From: Dehalococcoidia bacterium UBA1328
GTDB lineage: Bacteria; Chloroflexota; Dehalococcoidia; Lucifugimonadales; Lucifugimonadaceae
Assembly: GCA_002306815.1 (NCBI GenBank)
Contig: DBTA01000022.1
Coordinates: 1 to 64,000 of the forward strand
Reading direction: 5' to 3'
DNA length: 64,000 nucleotides
A model generated the notes under the pieces. It did not search any database. It saw nothing but the letters and a program-made list of their open reading frames with translations, and was not told the DNA's origin. Position 1 is the stretch's first letter. Each line of letters begins with the position of its first letter. The position numbers and the translations under genes were made by a program. Shown piece after piece: positions 54,178 through 62,620 of this stretch.

Positions 54178-55215
54178 ATGCCCTTCGACGAATTTGACTC
54201 CGTTGATCGCAAGATCATGAACATCATTCAGGCCGCCTTCCCAATGGTTGAAGAACCTTATAAGGCAATTGCCGATACCGTCGGGACGACCGAAGAGGAC
54301 GTTATCGATCGCATAGAAGTTCTGCACCGAAAAAATGTTGTACGCCAGATTGGCGCTATTTTTGACACCCGCAAGCTCAAATACCAGTCAATGCTGGTGG
54401 CAATGCGATTCCCTGAAGACAAACTCGATAAAGCTGCCCAGTTCCTAAATCGACATCCCGGAATCAGCCACAACTACGAGCGTGGTGGACATTTCAACCT
54501 TTGGTTCACCATTGCCGTTCCGCCGGATCGTTCACTCGATGACGAAGTACGTATGCTGGGTGAATTAACAGGAGCTATTTCGACACGACTCCTGCCGACT
54601 ATTAAGTTCTTCAAAATCGGTGTGAACTTCGACATGGTCAAAGGCAAATCTGACGCCACAGAGGGATATAGGCCAGAAGACCAGGGCACTACCAGCACAA
54701 CATCTCCAGAAGTCACACAAGACGTAATCGATTACGTCAAAGTGATGCAGGAAGACCTTCCTCGCGTCTCTCGTCCGTTCGATGCCATGGCCGAACAACT
54801 GGACATGACTGTCGAACAGTTATTTGCACGTGCCGATGAACTCGTTGAGAAGAAGATCATGCGTCGATACAGCGCAGTTTTGCACCACCGACGAGCAGGC
54901 TTCTCATCGAATGCAATGATCGTGTGGAAGGTTCCAGAAGAACGATCTGAGGAAATTGGGACGATCATGGCGCAACATCCGGCAGTAACTCACTGCTACC
55001 AGCGCCCCATTTATGAAGACTGGCCATACTCCCACTTCACGATGGTGCACGGCACCAGCGAGGAAGAGTGTGAACGCTTCGGAGAAGAAATTGCCGACGC
55101 AACTGGAATGAATGAACGCCAGCTCGTATACAGTCTTCGTGAATATAAAAAGACTAGAGTTCGTTATTTCGTAGAAGACGAATTCGTAATCGAAGAACTC
55201 CAGCCCATCAGCTGA
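54178..55215 (+). CDS. ahbAB: Fused AhbA-AhbB siroheme decarboxylase
   Basis: A 345-residue protein containing two Lrp/AsnC-like siroheme decarboxylase modules. Module one (residues about 5-160) has an HTH-like start, then HPGISHNYERGGHFNLWFTIAV. Module two (about 180-340) has MQEDLPRVSRPF, then VTHCYQRPIYEDWPYSHFTMVHG and the RVRYF end. The pairs SHNY.R..FNLWFTI and THCYQRP..DWPYS.FTMVHG are signatures of AhbA/AhbB (or NirDLGH) proteins, which decarboxylate siroheme to 12,18-didecarboxysiroheme. In most organisms the two subunits are separate; here they are one chain. Heme d1 synthesis is the alternative, but no nir genes are seen. Confidence 0.92.
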   Translation: MPFDEFDSVDRKIMNIIQAAFPMVEEPYKAIADTVGTTEEDVIDRIEVLHRKNVVRQIGAIFDTRKLKYQSMLVAMRFPEDKLDKAAQFLNRHPGISHNYERGGHFNLWFTIAVPPDRSLDDEVRMLGELTGAISTRLLPTIKFFKIGVNFDMVKGKSDATEGYRPEDQGTTSTTSPEVTQDVIDYVKVMQEDLPRVSRPFDAMAEQLDMTVEQLFARADELVEKKIMRRYSAVLHHRRAGFSSNAMIVWKVPEERSEEIGTIMAQHPAVTHCYQRPIYEDWPYSHFTMVHGTSEEECERFGEEIADATGMNERQLVYSLREYKKTRVRYFVEDEFVIEELQPIS

Positions 55216-55266
55216 GTAATCGACTAATCCACCCCCAAACGTAACTAATTAGAACTGGAGACACCT

Positions 55267-55977
55267 GTGCCGCGCTATTACGGAATCTACCTCGATGTAC
55301 AAGATCGCCTAGGAATGGTTTTTGGCGGTGATGCCCACGAAGGTGAGCGTAAAGTCAATTACCTGCTTGAATGCGGCGCAAAGGTCAAACTTTACAGTCC
55401 TGACGATGAAATCTCCGACAATCTTCGAACTAAAGCAGATTCCGGAGAAATCGAGTGGGTCAACCGTAAATATCAGGCTGGCGACCTCGATGGCGCATGG
55501 ATCGTGATCGTTGCAGACACATCATCGATGGAAACTAACGAGGCGATTTTCAAAGAAGCAGCAGACCGCAACATTCTGCTCAACGTAATGGATGTTACAC
55601 CGCTGTGCACATGGATTGCTCCATCACTTATCCAACGTAATGACGTAACCGTTTCGATTTCTACCGCGGGTACTAGTCCTGCGCTCGCTCGTAGACTAAG
55701 AGAAGAGATGTCCGCTGATAGCTGTAATTGTTTGCGTTGGGCTAATGTCGGGCCAGTTCTAAGAGACGCAAGAAAAAAAATACGTGGCGAAGGCATCGTC
55801 TGTTGTCCAGAGAAGTGGCAGGATTTCATGACTGCGGAATGGCTTGAAGAAGCGGAATCCGCAGCTCCGGACGTATCACAAGACAAATTGTTTAATGGCA
55901 TCAAGAGCATCGCTTGTGAGTCTTGCGCACCTTATGGTTCATGCCAGAGAATCGAAACGCCTATGCCCGGACACTAA
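55267..55977 (+). CDS. Precorrin-2 dehydrogenase/sirohydrochlorin ferrochelatase (Met8/CysG-N-like) with Cys-rich tail
   Basis: A 236-residue protein whose first 150 residues match the CysG N-terminal/Met8 fold: RKVNYLLECGAKVKLYSPD, a WVIVADTSSMETNEAIFKEA strand, VMDVTPLCTWIAPSLIQRND, and ISTAGTSPALARRLREEM. The NAD loop is unusual (GGDAHEGERK rather than GGGxVAxRK). It oxidises precorrin-2 and may insert iron to give siroheme. The last 30 residues carry CESCAPYGSC (C-x2-C-x5-C) plus other Cys, an uncommon extension that could bind metal or an Fe-S cluster. GTG start with GGAG six bases upstream. Confidence 0.88.
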   Translation: MPRYYGIYLDVQDRLGMVFGGDAHEGERKVNYLLECGAKVKLYSPDDEISDNLRTKADSGEIEWVNRKYQAGDLDGAWIVIVADTSSMETNEAIFKEAADRNILLNVMDVTPLCTWIAPSLIQRNDVTVSISTAGTSPALARRLREEMSADSCNCLRWANVGPVLRDARKKIRGEGIVCCPEKWQDFMTAEWLEEAESAAPDVSQDKLFNGIKSIACESCAPYGSCQRIETPMPGH

Positions 55978-55989
55978 ATTACAAGCATA

Positions 55990-56919
55990 TTGAGTAGATT
56001 GACACCAACAATCCGGGTCGGTACCCGTGGAAGCGATCTTGCCCTGACACAAACAGGGCATGTCGTCAATGCTCTCAGCAAGCTTAATCAGAGCATCAAG
56101 TTTGACTTGGTTGTAATCAAAACAACCGGTGATAAAGACCAGCGCTATGACCTCGAAAATCTAGGGGTTGGTGTGTTCGTAAGAGAGCTCGAAACAGCAC
56201 TTTTGGACGCTCGAATCGATCTAGCCGTTCACAGCCTTAAGGACATGCCTTCATCCCTGCCTGCCGAGTTCGATCTGGCGGCAGTGCCCTACCGTGAAGA
56301 TCCACGTGACGCCTTCATTAGCCGGAACGGAGAGACGCTCGAAGAGATCGCAGCAGGTTCTCGCATTGCGACCGGAAGTGCACGGAGGGCTGCACTCGTG
56401 AAAAACCTGCGCCCCGACCTGATTGTCGAACCTTTGCGTGGCAACGTGCCAACAAGACTTGAAAAACTCGATGAACCGGGCGGTCCAGATGCCGTAGTTC
56501 TGGCAACCGCAGGACTTGTACGGCTTGGGTTACAGGATCGGATCACCCAGCACTTATCTTGCTCCAGTTTTGTTTCCGCTGTCGGTCAGGGCGCGCTTGC
56601 ACTCGAAACCAGAGCTGGAGATTCAGCAACAATCGACGCCGCATCGAAAATTGAACACCCAGCCACGCGTGCAGAAGTGACAGCCGAACGAAATTTCCTC
56701 GATGTGATTGGTGGTGGTTGCTCTGCCTCAGTATCTGCGCACGCCAAGGTTCGCGGTGAGAATCTCCGATTTTCAGCATTCGCTGCAAGTCCAGACGGTT
56801 TTCAGATCATCCGAGAAAACCGCGTAGACAAGGCGTACAACGCCGCCGAAGTAGGTAAACAGATTGGCCAGCTTTTCGTCGAGCGTGGAGCCCGGGAGCT
56901 CGTGGCAGGAGACGCATAG
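55990..56919 (+). CDS. hemC: Porphobilinogen deaminase HemC
   Basis: A 309-residue hydroxymethylbilane synthase that joins four porphobilinogens. Visible are IRVGTRGSDLALTQT, VFVRELETALLDARIDLAVHSLKDMPSSLP, and the dipyrromethane-cofactor Cys in VIGGGCSASVSAHA. The usual motif is GGGCQVPIGA; the cofactor Cys is conserved but the following residues are changed. TTG start, 12 bases after the Met8-like gene. Product feeds HemD in the next gene. Confidence 0.95.
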   Translation: MSRLTPTIRVGTRGSDLALTQTGHVVNALSKLNQSIKFDLVVIKTTGDKDQRYDLENLGVGVFVRELETALLDARIDLAVHSLKDMPSSLPAEFDLAAVPYREDPRDAFISRNGETLEEIAAGSRIATGSARRAALVKNLRPDLIVEPLRGNVPTRLEKLDEPGGPDAVVLATAGLVRLGLQDRITQHLSCSSFVSAVGQGALALETRAGDSATIDAASKIEHPATRAEVTAERNFLDVIGGGCSASVSAHAKVRGENLRFSAFAASPDGFQIIRENRVDKAYNAAEVGKQIGQLFVERGARELVAGDA

Positions 56920-56924
56920 TCCAT

Positions 56925-58466
56925 ATGTCAGATTCAACCAAAGAAGTCGGCAAGGTATATCTCGTCGGCGCGGGACCTGGTGATCCTGGTCTCATCACGG
57001 TCAAAGGACTGGAAAGCCTTCGCACCGCCGATGCCGTCGTATATGACCGCCTCGCTTCTCCCAAGTTACTCGCGCAGGCACGATCCGACGCCGAGTTGTA
57101 CGACGCCGGTAAAGGTCGCGACAACCATCGTATGACGCAAACCGAGATCAATGATCTGCTGGTCGAACTGGGTCTTAATGGCAAGTCAGTATGCCGTCTC
57201 AAAGGTGGCGATCCGTTTGTATTCGGTAGAGGTGGTGAAGAGGCTCTCGAACTCTCCGCTGCCGGCGTGCCCTGGGAGGTCGTCCCCGGTATTTCATCCA
57301 CGATCGCCGCGCCTGCATACGCCGGAATACCGGTAACTCAACGCGGAATGTCGACTTCGTTAACAATAGTGACTGGAAGCGAAGACCCGAAGAAACCTGA
57401 CTCAAACATCAACTGGGAGGCTTTGTCTGGACTATCTGGCACGCTAGTGTTCGTAATGGGTTGGAAGGGCATGCACGATATCGTTGAGGCACTCACTTCA
57501 CGAGGCGTACCTAATGATCGCCCCGCCGCTCTAGTCCAATGGGGAACCACAGCGCAGCAAAGAGTCGTAACGGGACCTATCGACGAGATCGCCACCCGTG
57601 GAGTTGAAGCCGGTATTGGCGCGCCTGTTGCTCTGGTGATCGGCGAAGTAGCAGGCCTTCGAGAAGCGATGGCGTGGTTCGACACGCGCCCTCTTTTCGG
57701 TAAGCGAATTCTGGTAACAAGGGCACGATCACAAGCAAGCAAACTGGTCAAACAACTCGAAGCCCTCGGAGCCGAAGTTTTCGAATACCCGACAATCGAG
57801 ATTGTCCCTGTGCATGACCCAGAGCCACTTGACCAATCACTTCGAAATATAGAGAAGTATGACTGGATGATGTTCACAAGTTCGAACGCAGTGCGAGGCG
57901 TATCCGCACGCATGAAGGCACTTGGAATCGACTCGCGGTCGCTGTCTAAATTGAAGTTCGCCGTAAACGGACCGTCAACCGCCAGAGCGCTCGGTGAAAT
58001 CGGATTCAATGCTGATGCAATTCCCGATCAGTACCTCGCCAGCGCGATGATCGAACTGCTGAGAGAAAGAGGTATCCGGCCGAAAAATGTCCTCTTCCCT
58101 CGTAGCGAGATCGGACGCGAAACCCTCGCCAATGGACTACGAGAAATGGGTGCAAATGTCGACGAAATCACCTCCTATTCGACGGAAACTCCGAATCACA
58201 CGGGTGCACTTGCGACAGAAGCTTACGAACAAGGAATCGACTTCACCACATTCACAAGTTCATCAACCATTAGGAATCTGGTCAAATTGCTTGGCGGCTC
58301 ACCCGAACTCATAAACACCAGTAAAACGGTGATGATAGGCCCTATTACCGCTGAAACCGCAGAAGAACTAAAAGTGAATATCGATATTCAGGCAGAAGAA
58401 CAATCTATCGCAGGGATCGTTGACGCGATACTTTCACACGTATCTGGAGCGGATTCTCATGGATAA
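56925..58466 (+). CDS. cobA-hemD: Bifunctional uroporphyrinogen-III methyltransferase/synthase (CobA-HemD fusion)
   Basis: A 513-residue fusion. Residues 1-250 are a SAM-dependent uroporphyrinogen-III C-methyltransferase: VYLVGAGPGDPGLITVKGLESL, VYDRLASPKLL, KSVCRLKGGDPFVFGRGGEEA, and VVPGISSTIAAPAYAGIPVT. Residues about 255-505 are uroporphyrinogen-III synthase: KRILVTRARSQASKL, EYPTIEIVP, MMFTSSNAVRGV, DFTTFTSSSTIRNL. It thus makes uroporphyrinogen III and methylates it to precorrin-2, committing it to siroheme. ATG start five bases after hemC. hemB overlaps its 3' end. Confidence 0.95.
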   Translation: MSDSTKEVGKVYLVGAGPGDPGLITVKGLESLRTADAVVYDRLASPKLLAQARSDAELYDAGKGRDNHRMTQTEINDLLVELGLNGKSVCRLKGGDPFVFGRGGEEALELSAAGVPWEVVPGISSTIAAPAYAGIPVTQRGMSTSLTIVTGSEDPKKPDSNINWEALSGLSGTLVFVMGWKGMHDIVEALTSRGVPNDRPAALVQWGTTAQQRVVTGPIDEIATRGVEAGIGAPVALVIGEVAGLREAMAWFDTRPLFGKRILVTRARSQASKLVKQLEALGAEVFEYPTIEIVPVHDPEPLDQSLRNIEKYDWMMFTSSNAVRGVSARMKALGIDSRSLSKLKFAVNGPSTARALGEIGFNADAIPDQYLASAMIELLRERGIRPKNVLFPRSEIGRETLANGLREMGANVDEITSYSTETPNHTGALATEAYEQGIDFTTFTSSSTIRNLVKLLGGSPELINTSKTVMIGPITAETAEELKVNIDIQAEEQSIAGIVDAILSHVSGADSHG

Positions 58467-59454
58467 TAGTCGCATGAAAAGTGATCAGTACCCGCGTCTC
58501 CGCAGGATGCGTCGCAACGCAACCCTACGCGACATGCTCGATGAAAATCGCCTTTTCGCGTCAGAGTTCATCTACCCTATGTTCGTCACCACTGGCGCTG
58601 GTGTTCGTACACCGATTGAACCCATGCCTGGAATTGACCAGATTTCTGTCGATCTTGCTGTCGAGGAAGCCCAGCTCGCATTGGATGCTGGCGTGAAGTC
58701 GGTGATCTTGTTCGGCCTGCCCGACGAAAAAGACGCGACCGGTTCCCGATCCAGTTCTCCCGACGAAGCTGTTCAGCGCGCCGTTTCCGAAATCAAGAAG
58801 TCGTCACCAGAAACATATGTAATCACCGACGTTTGCCTTTGCGAATACACAGATCACGGGCACTGCGGCATCATCAACGGAAACGACGTCGACAACGATG
58901 CGACACTTCCGCTACTAGCCGAAACAGCTGTTTCGCATGCAGAAGCCGGTGCGGATATGGTGGCACCGTCGGCAATGATGGATGGTCAGGTTGCAGCCAT
59001 ACGAGCCGGACTCAACGACTCTGGCCACGCCGACGTTCCGGTTATGGGCTACTCGGCGAAATACGCGTCTGCGTTTTACGGTCCGTTCCGAATAGCAGCA
59101 GACTCCGCTCCCCAATTTGGTGATCGTCGCACATACCAGATGGCTCACTCCAAGGGTCGAGAAGCAATGCGTGAAATTGAAGCGGATCTGTATGAGGGTG
59201 CCGACATCATCATGGTCAAACCCGCTCTCGCGTACTTAGACGTCATAAAAGAAGCGTCTATGAGATTCGACACGCCCGTGGCTGCCTACAACGTGAGCGG
59301 CGAGTACTCGATGGTCGCCGCCGCAGGTCAGGCTGGATGGCTCGACAGGGAAAGAGCCATGATGGAAGTTCTCACATCTATCAAACGGGCTGGGGCAGAT
59401 TTGATCATCACTTACAGTGCAATCGAGGCCGCGAGGATCATCTCCAGAGGCTAA
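58459..59454 (+). CDS. hemB: Delta-aminolevulinic acid dehydratase HemB
   Basis: A 331-residue enzyme condensing two 5-aminolevulinates to porphobilinogen. The zinc-type Cys triad is in TDVCLCEYTDHGHCGI. The Schiff-base lysines lie in VMGYSAKYASAFYGPFR and IIMVKPALAYLDVI. The ATG at 58459 overlaps the cobA-hemD stop by eight bases; an ATG at 58474 is the alternative. It is the last gene of the heme set; hemA and hemL, which make aminolevulinate, are not in the window. Confidence 0.96.
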   Translation: MDNSRMKSDQYPRLRRMRRNATLRDMLDENRLFASEFIYPMFVTTGAGVRTPIEPMPGIDQISVDLAVEEAQLALDAGVKSVILFGLPDEKDATGSRSSSPDEAVQRAVSEIKKSSPETYVITDVCLCEYTDHGHCGIINGNDVDNDATLPLLAETAVSHAEAGADMVAPSAMMDGQVAAIRAGLNDSGHADVPVMGYSAKYASAFYGPFRIAADSAPQFGDRRTYQMAHSKGREAMREIEADLYEGADIIMVKPALAYLDVIKEASMRFDTPVAAYNVSGEYSMVAAAGQAGWLDRERAMMEVLTSIKRAGADLIITYSAIEAARIISRG

Positions 59455-59636
59455 CTCGATCGATCACCTCGATAGTTGTTCATTTTTCTTCAGTTCGAAT
59501 CTAGAGTTAATGATCTTAATTCGGAAGTATCGTAGGTTTACCGCTCGGTAATAATGAGTCAGGGGATTCTTCGGCTGGTTCCGACAAATAGAAAGAGCGA
59601 CGCTAACCAACTGCGTCGAATAACAAAGGACGACCA

Positions 59637-60386
59637 ATGATTGAGTTACTTTCCGGCAACAACCTGCGAGGGTTAGCGGCAGAACTGATAGCAACGTTCA
59701 TGTTTGTATTCATGGGGATCGGAGCCGTTGGAGCGGCGACAACTGCAGGTTTATCACTTCTCCCGCTTGATGCATCCGGCCTGATAATCATCGCTCTTGG
59801 ACACGGTTTAGGCATTTTTATCGGAATAGTCGCGATTGCTAGGATCACTGGCGCACACCTGAACCCCGCCGTGACGATTTCAGCGATTGTGTCGGGCAAT
59901 CTCGGGGTGATTCGAGGAGCTAGTTACATCATAGGTCAACTTCTTGGATCGATCATCGCCGTATTCCTACTAGAACTTTTCGTATGGACCACCCCAGAAG
60001 CCGAAGGCTTGGGAGCTCACACGCTAAGCATATCTGCCAATGAAGGATTAGTAATTGAATTCATCCTGACCTTCTTCCTGGTGTTCACCGTTTTCGCTAC
60101 AGCAATCGACAAGCGCGGAAACGCTGCGTTCGCACCGCTCGCAATTGGTCTGGTTGTATTTGTCGACCACCTAATAGCGGTTCCTCTTACCGGGGCTTCG
60201 ATGAACCCCGCACGAACCCTCGGACCTGCATTGATACACGGTATGTGGGACGATCACTGGGTGTACTGGGTAGGACCAATTGTTGGTGGTATCGCCGCAA
60301 CGCTGACTTACGTTCTTTTGTTCGGCAGCAAGGATGATCGAGACAGGTTGGGCACACTCAAGATCGGATCAGGCGAAGTTAACTAA
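59637..60386 (+). CDS. Aquaporin (MIP family) channel
   Basis: A 249-residue six-helix channel. The two NPA half-helices are ITGAHLNPAVTISA and LTGASMNPARTLGPA. By my alignment to AQP1 the aromatic/Arg filter reads His (GHGLGIF, helix 2), His (VDHLIAVP, helix 5), Ala and Arg. The helix-2 Phe of water-specific aquaporins is replaced by His, as in plant TIPs and animal AQP8, which also pass ammonia, urea or hydrogen peroxide. Substrate is therefore uncertain. ATG start. It follows hemB by about 180 bases and precedes a broken gene. Confidence 0.93.
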   Translation: MIELLSGNNLRGLAAELIATFMFVFMGIGAVGAATTAGLSLLPLDASGLIIIALGHGLGIFIGIVAIARITGAHLNPAVTISAIVSGNLGVIRGASYIIGQLLGSIIAVFLLELFVWTTPEAEGLGAHTLSISANEGLVIEFILTFFLVFTVFATAIDKRGNAAFAPLAIGLVVFVDHLIAVPLTGASMNPARTLGPALIHGMWDDHWVYWVGPIVGGIAATLTYVLLFGSKDDRDRLGTLKIGSGEVN

Positions 60387-60429
60387 CATCTTGGTCATGA
60401 TCCCGCAATAAAGCTATGGTCGCGGGAGC

Positions 60430-61614
60430 ATGATCCAAACCCAGAACAAAAAACATCGACAGGTAATAACAGTACGCCTGGTGTTACCGGTTTTCTGTTT
60501 GTTCGTTCTTTTTGCAACCGCGTGCTCGCTCGAAACGCTCGCCGACCGAGCTGTCGCTCCAGAAAGTGACACAACAGCGATAGAACTCCATGCAGCTTTA
60601 GATAAATGGCGCGAAAGCGAGTTGATCACCGGGGCATCAATGTCGGTATCAAATTCTGAAATTGGTCAGATTAGCCTTGCCAGCGGACACGCGAGTTTGA
60701 CGATAGATCCCGAGCGCTTCTCTGATGACCCACTCACGATCGACCGCCCAATGTTCATGGGCGACATTACCCATGTGCTGGTAGCAGCGACGATCGTCGA
60801 GTTGTCGAAAGCAAATATGCTTAGACTCGACCAGACTTCCGACACGTGGTTTACTCAAATCCAAAACTCCAACCAGATCACCATTCGGAATCTGTTAGAG
60901 CACAGGAGCGGCGTTCCCGTTTTCTATACTCAGGAATTCCTCGATGACATTTACGAGAATCAACCTGACGTCGCCCGCTATCCAGATCAGGTGATTAACG
61001 TGGCCGCCGCGGAAGGTTCTTTTTTCGACCCTGGTACAAAGTACGGATACTCAAAGACGAACTTAATCATTCTTGGTCGCATTATCTAACTGGTGACTGG
61101 CACACCACTCGAAACCGAACTCAGGAATCGGTTTCTCGATCCCTTGGACATGAATGCCACGTACCGTGCCGGTCGTGAGGCTATCCCGGGAGGCATCCCA
61201 GGAGATTACGAATACGCAGGCCCAAACTCGTTAGCGCCAACTTCTGTGGACGGTCACGTCCCGAAAACTCCGGAGATTTCGGTCATAAGCGCTGAGTGGG
61301 CGTCCGGGGCGCTGGTATCTACTCCAAAGGATATATTGCAGTTTGTTCAGGCGATATTTAACAGTTCACAATATTCCGGTGTAAGAGCAGAGCTCACGAA
61401 AGTCGCCGCACATCCAGCGCAAGATGGCGAGAACATAATCAATTCAGGAGCTGGCGTTTTCGTCTGGGACGAAGATGGTGAACAAGTTGTGGGGCAGTTT
61501 GGATTTATCTATCCCTTCTCAGCTCAATTCATTTACTGGCCGGCTTCAAAAACCGCGATTGAGGTAATCGCCAACGAAGTCGACTCATCAAGCAATCCGA
61601 ACTTCAACTTCTAG
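60430..61614 (+). pseudogene. Beta-lactamase-family (serine hydrolase) lipoprotein interrupted by an in-frame stop
   Basis: The frame starts at ATG with a lipoprotein signal (LFVLFATAC as lipobox) and reads as a class C beta-lactamase/esterase-like protein: MLRLDQTSDTWF, ITIRNLLEHRSGVP, FDPGTKYGYSKTNLIILGRII. Then comes TAA at 61087-61089, and the same frame resumes at once with LVTGTPLETELRNRFLDPLDMNATYR and continues to 61614. One substitution would restore a protein of about 394 residues. The nucleophile motif SxxK is also lost: the equivalent place reads GDITH, so the enzyme was probably inactive before the stop arose. The Tyr of the YxN motif (YSKTN) remains. Confidence 0.85.
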
Positions 61615-62042
61615 CTTCCAATAATCGAAAACCTCACATCCCGAGTAAAAGAAATCCTCGACGAGGAAGAGTAGATAGACTCGCCTGCTGCTTACACACC
61701 TTCAGTACCTCATCGCCTGATTGCACAATGTCACACCGATGAAAATCGGTGTCAAACGCCTAAACCAAACACATTAGGTCCTCCCTCCCTCAAAAGGAGG
61801 GAGTTTTAGAAGGTGGGTCGCCGCTCTACGATTGAGCACTTGCACGTCACGGGGACGTTCGATGACCTTTTACCGTCCCGTGTCAATGAGCGCGAATGGC
61901 CCGTCTGGCGGTCACGCTGCCCGCGACACCGCCCCAGATCCCTCGTAATCTCGGGATATCGATTTGTGGTGTTGACGGGATATCGGTCTGGGGTGGTGAT
62001 CGGTTTTGGGGTGTGGCCGGTGTCGTCAGACGTGAACAGCTA
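61615..62042. repeat. 428-base repeat-rich gap with dispersed hairpin copy B and 24-base tandem repeat
   Basis: From 61725 to 61821 lies the reverse-complement copy of the 38378-38472 repeat, including the GNRA-capped hairpin ACACCGAT, GAAA, ATCGGTGT at 61733-61752 and a CTCCCTCC/GGAGGGAG hairpin. At 61952-61975 and 61976-61999 two 24-base units (both starting CGGGATATCG) repeat in tandem, and part of a third follows from 62000. Small frames crossing this region are composed of repeat sequence and are not convincing genes. Confidence 0.7.
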
Positions 62043-62459
62043 TCAGTTGGGTCGGGACGTCCGTATTCGGGCACGGATGCTTGAACGCTTTATTGCGCCA
62101 AATTTCCTACTATCCGTCGATGCGCGTCTGTTGTCGCCGAGAACGACATATTCATCGTCTCGTGGCCACCACTCGTGAATACCGGAATCAGCATCGGGGC
62201 AGTACGCGAACGGATCGTCGACCATTTCACCATTAACGAACAAATCACCTCCTCGCACAGCAACCTCTTCGCCGGGCATTCCAACAATTCGTTTCACGAT
62301 CCAGTGTCCACACGTTCCCGGTTCTTCAAGGCGAATAACGTCGAATCGACGTGGCGGTTGCCGACGAAATCCAGCTCTGAATGAAACCACCCATGAATTT
62401 TCGGCGATAGATGGCTCCATGCTCTTACCTCTAATCTTGATTAGTTGCAGCGAGAGCAT
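62043..62459 (-). CDS. sodX: Nickel-type superoxide dismutase maturation protease SodX
   Basis: A 138-residue S26 signal-peptidase-like protease, lacking the usual membrane anchor. The nucleophile is Ser in IRGKSMEPSIAENSWV and the general-base Lys is in HWIVKRIVGMPGE; the later domain reads VVLGDNRRASTDSRKFGAI. Adjacent and divergent to sodN, it is expected to cleave the Ni-SOD propeptide and expose the N-terminal His. I chose the ATG at 62459; an ATG at 62510 would add 17 residues. Confidence 0.88.
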   Translation of the reverse strand: MLSLQLIKIRGKSMEPSIAENSWVVSFRAGFRRQPPRRFDVIRLEEPGTCGHWIVKRIVGMPGEEVAVRGGDLFVNGEMVDDPFAYCPDADSGIHEWWPRDDEYVVLGDNRRASTDSRKFGAIKRSSIRARIRTSRPN

Positions 62460-62544
62460 CTCAATTAACCGGTTAATGATGAAATTCAACTGAGAATCGC
62501 GTTTATACATGTTAGATTTGTCGGGCTAATCGACAGCGGAAGGT

Positions 62545-62573
62545 TTGGCACGACCAGTGGCAGCCTGTATTTT
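62545..62573 (+). promoter_or_regulatory. Sigma-70-type promoter candidate for sodN
   Basis: TTGGCA (-35) and TATTTT (-10) are separated by exactly 17 bases, placing a start about 40 bases upstream of the sodN ATG. Confidence 0.5.
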
Positions 62574-62620
62574 CCGCCAGAGCTGGACACTTTGAAGTGC
62601 CTATTTTGAGGAGAAAACTC

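Noticed and set aside
61813..62178. A 121-codon frame across the repeat-rich gap
   Set aside because: Composed of repeat sequence with very high Arg/Ser content and overlapping the sodX 3' end on the other strand.
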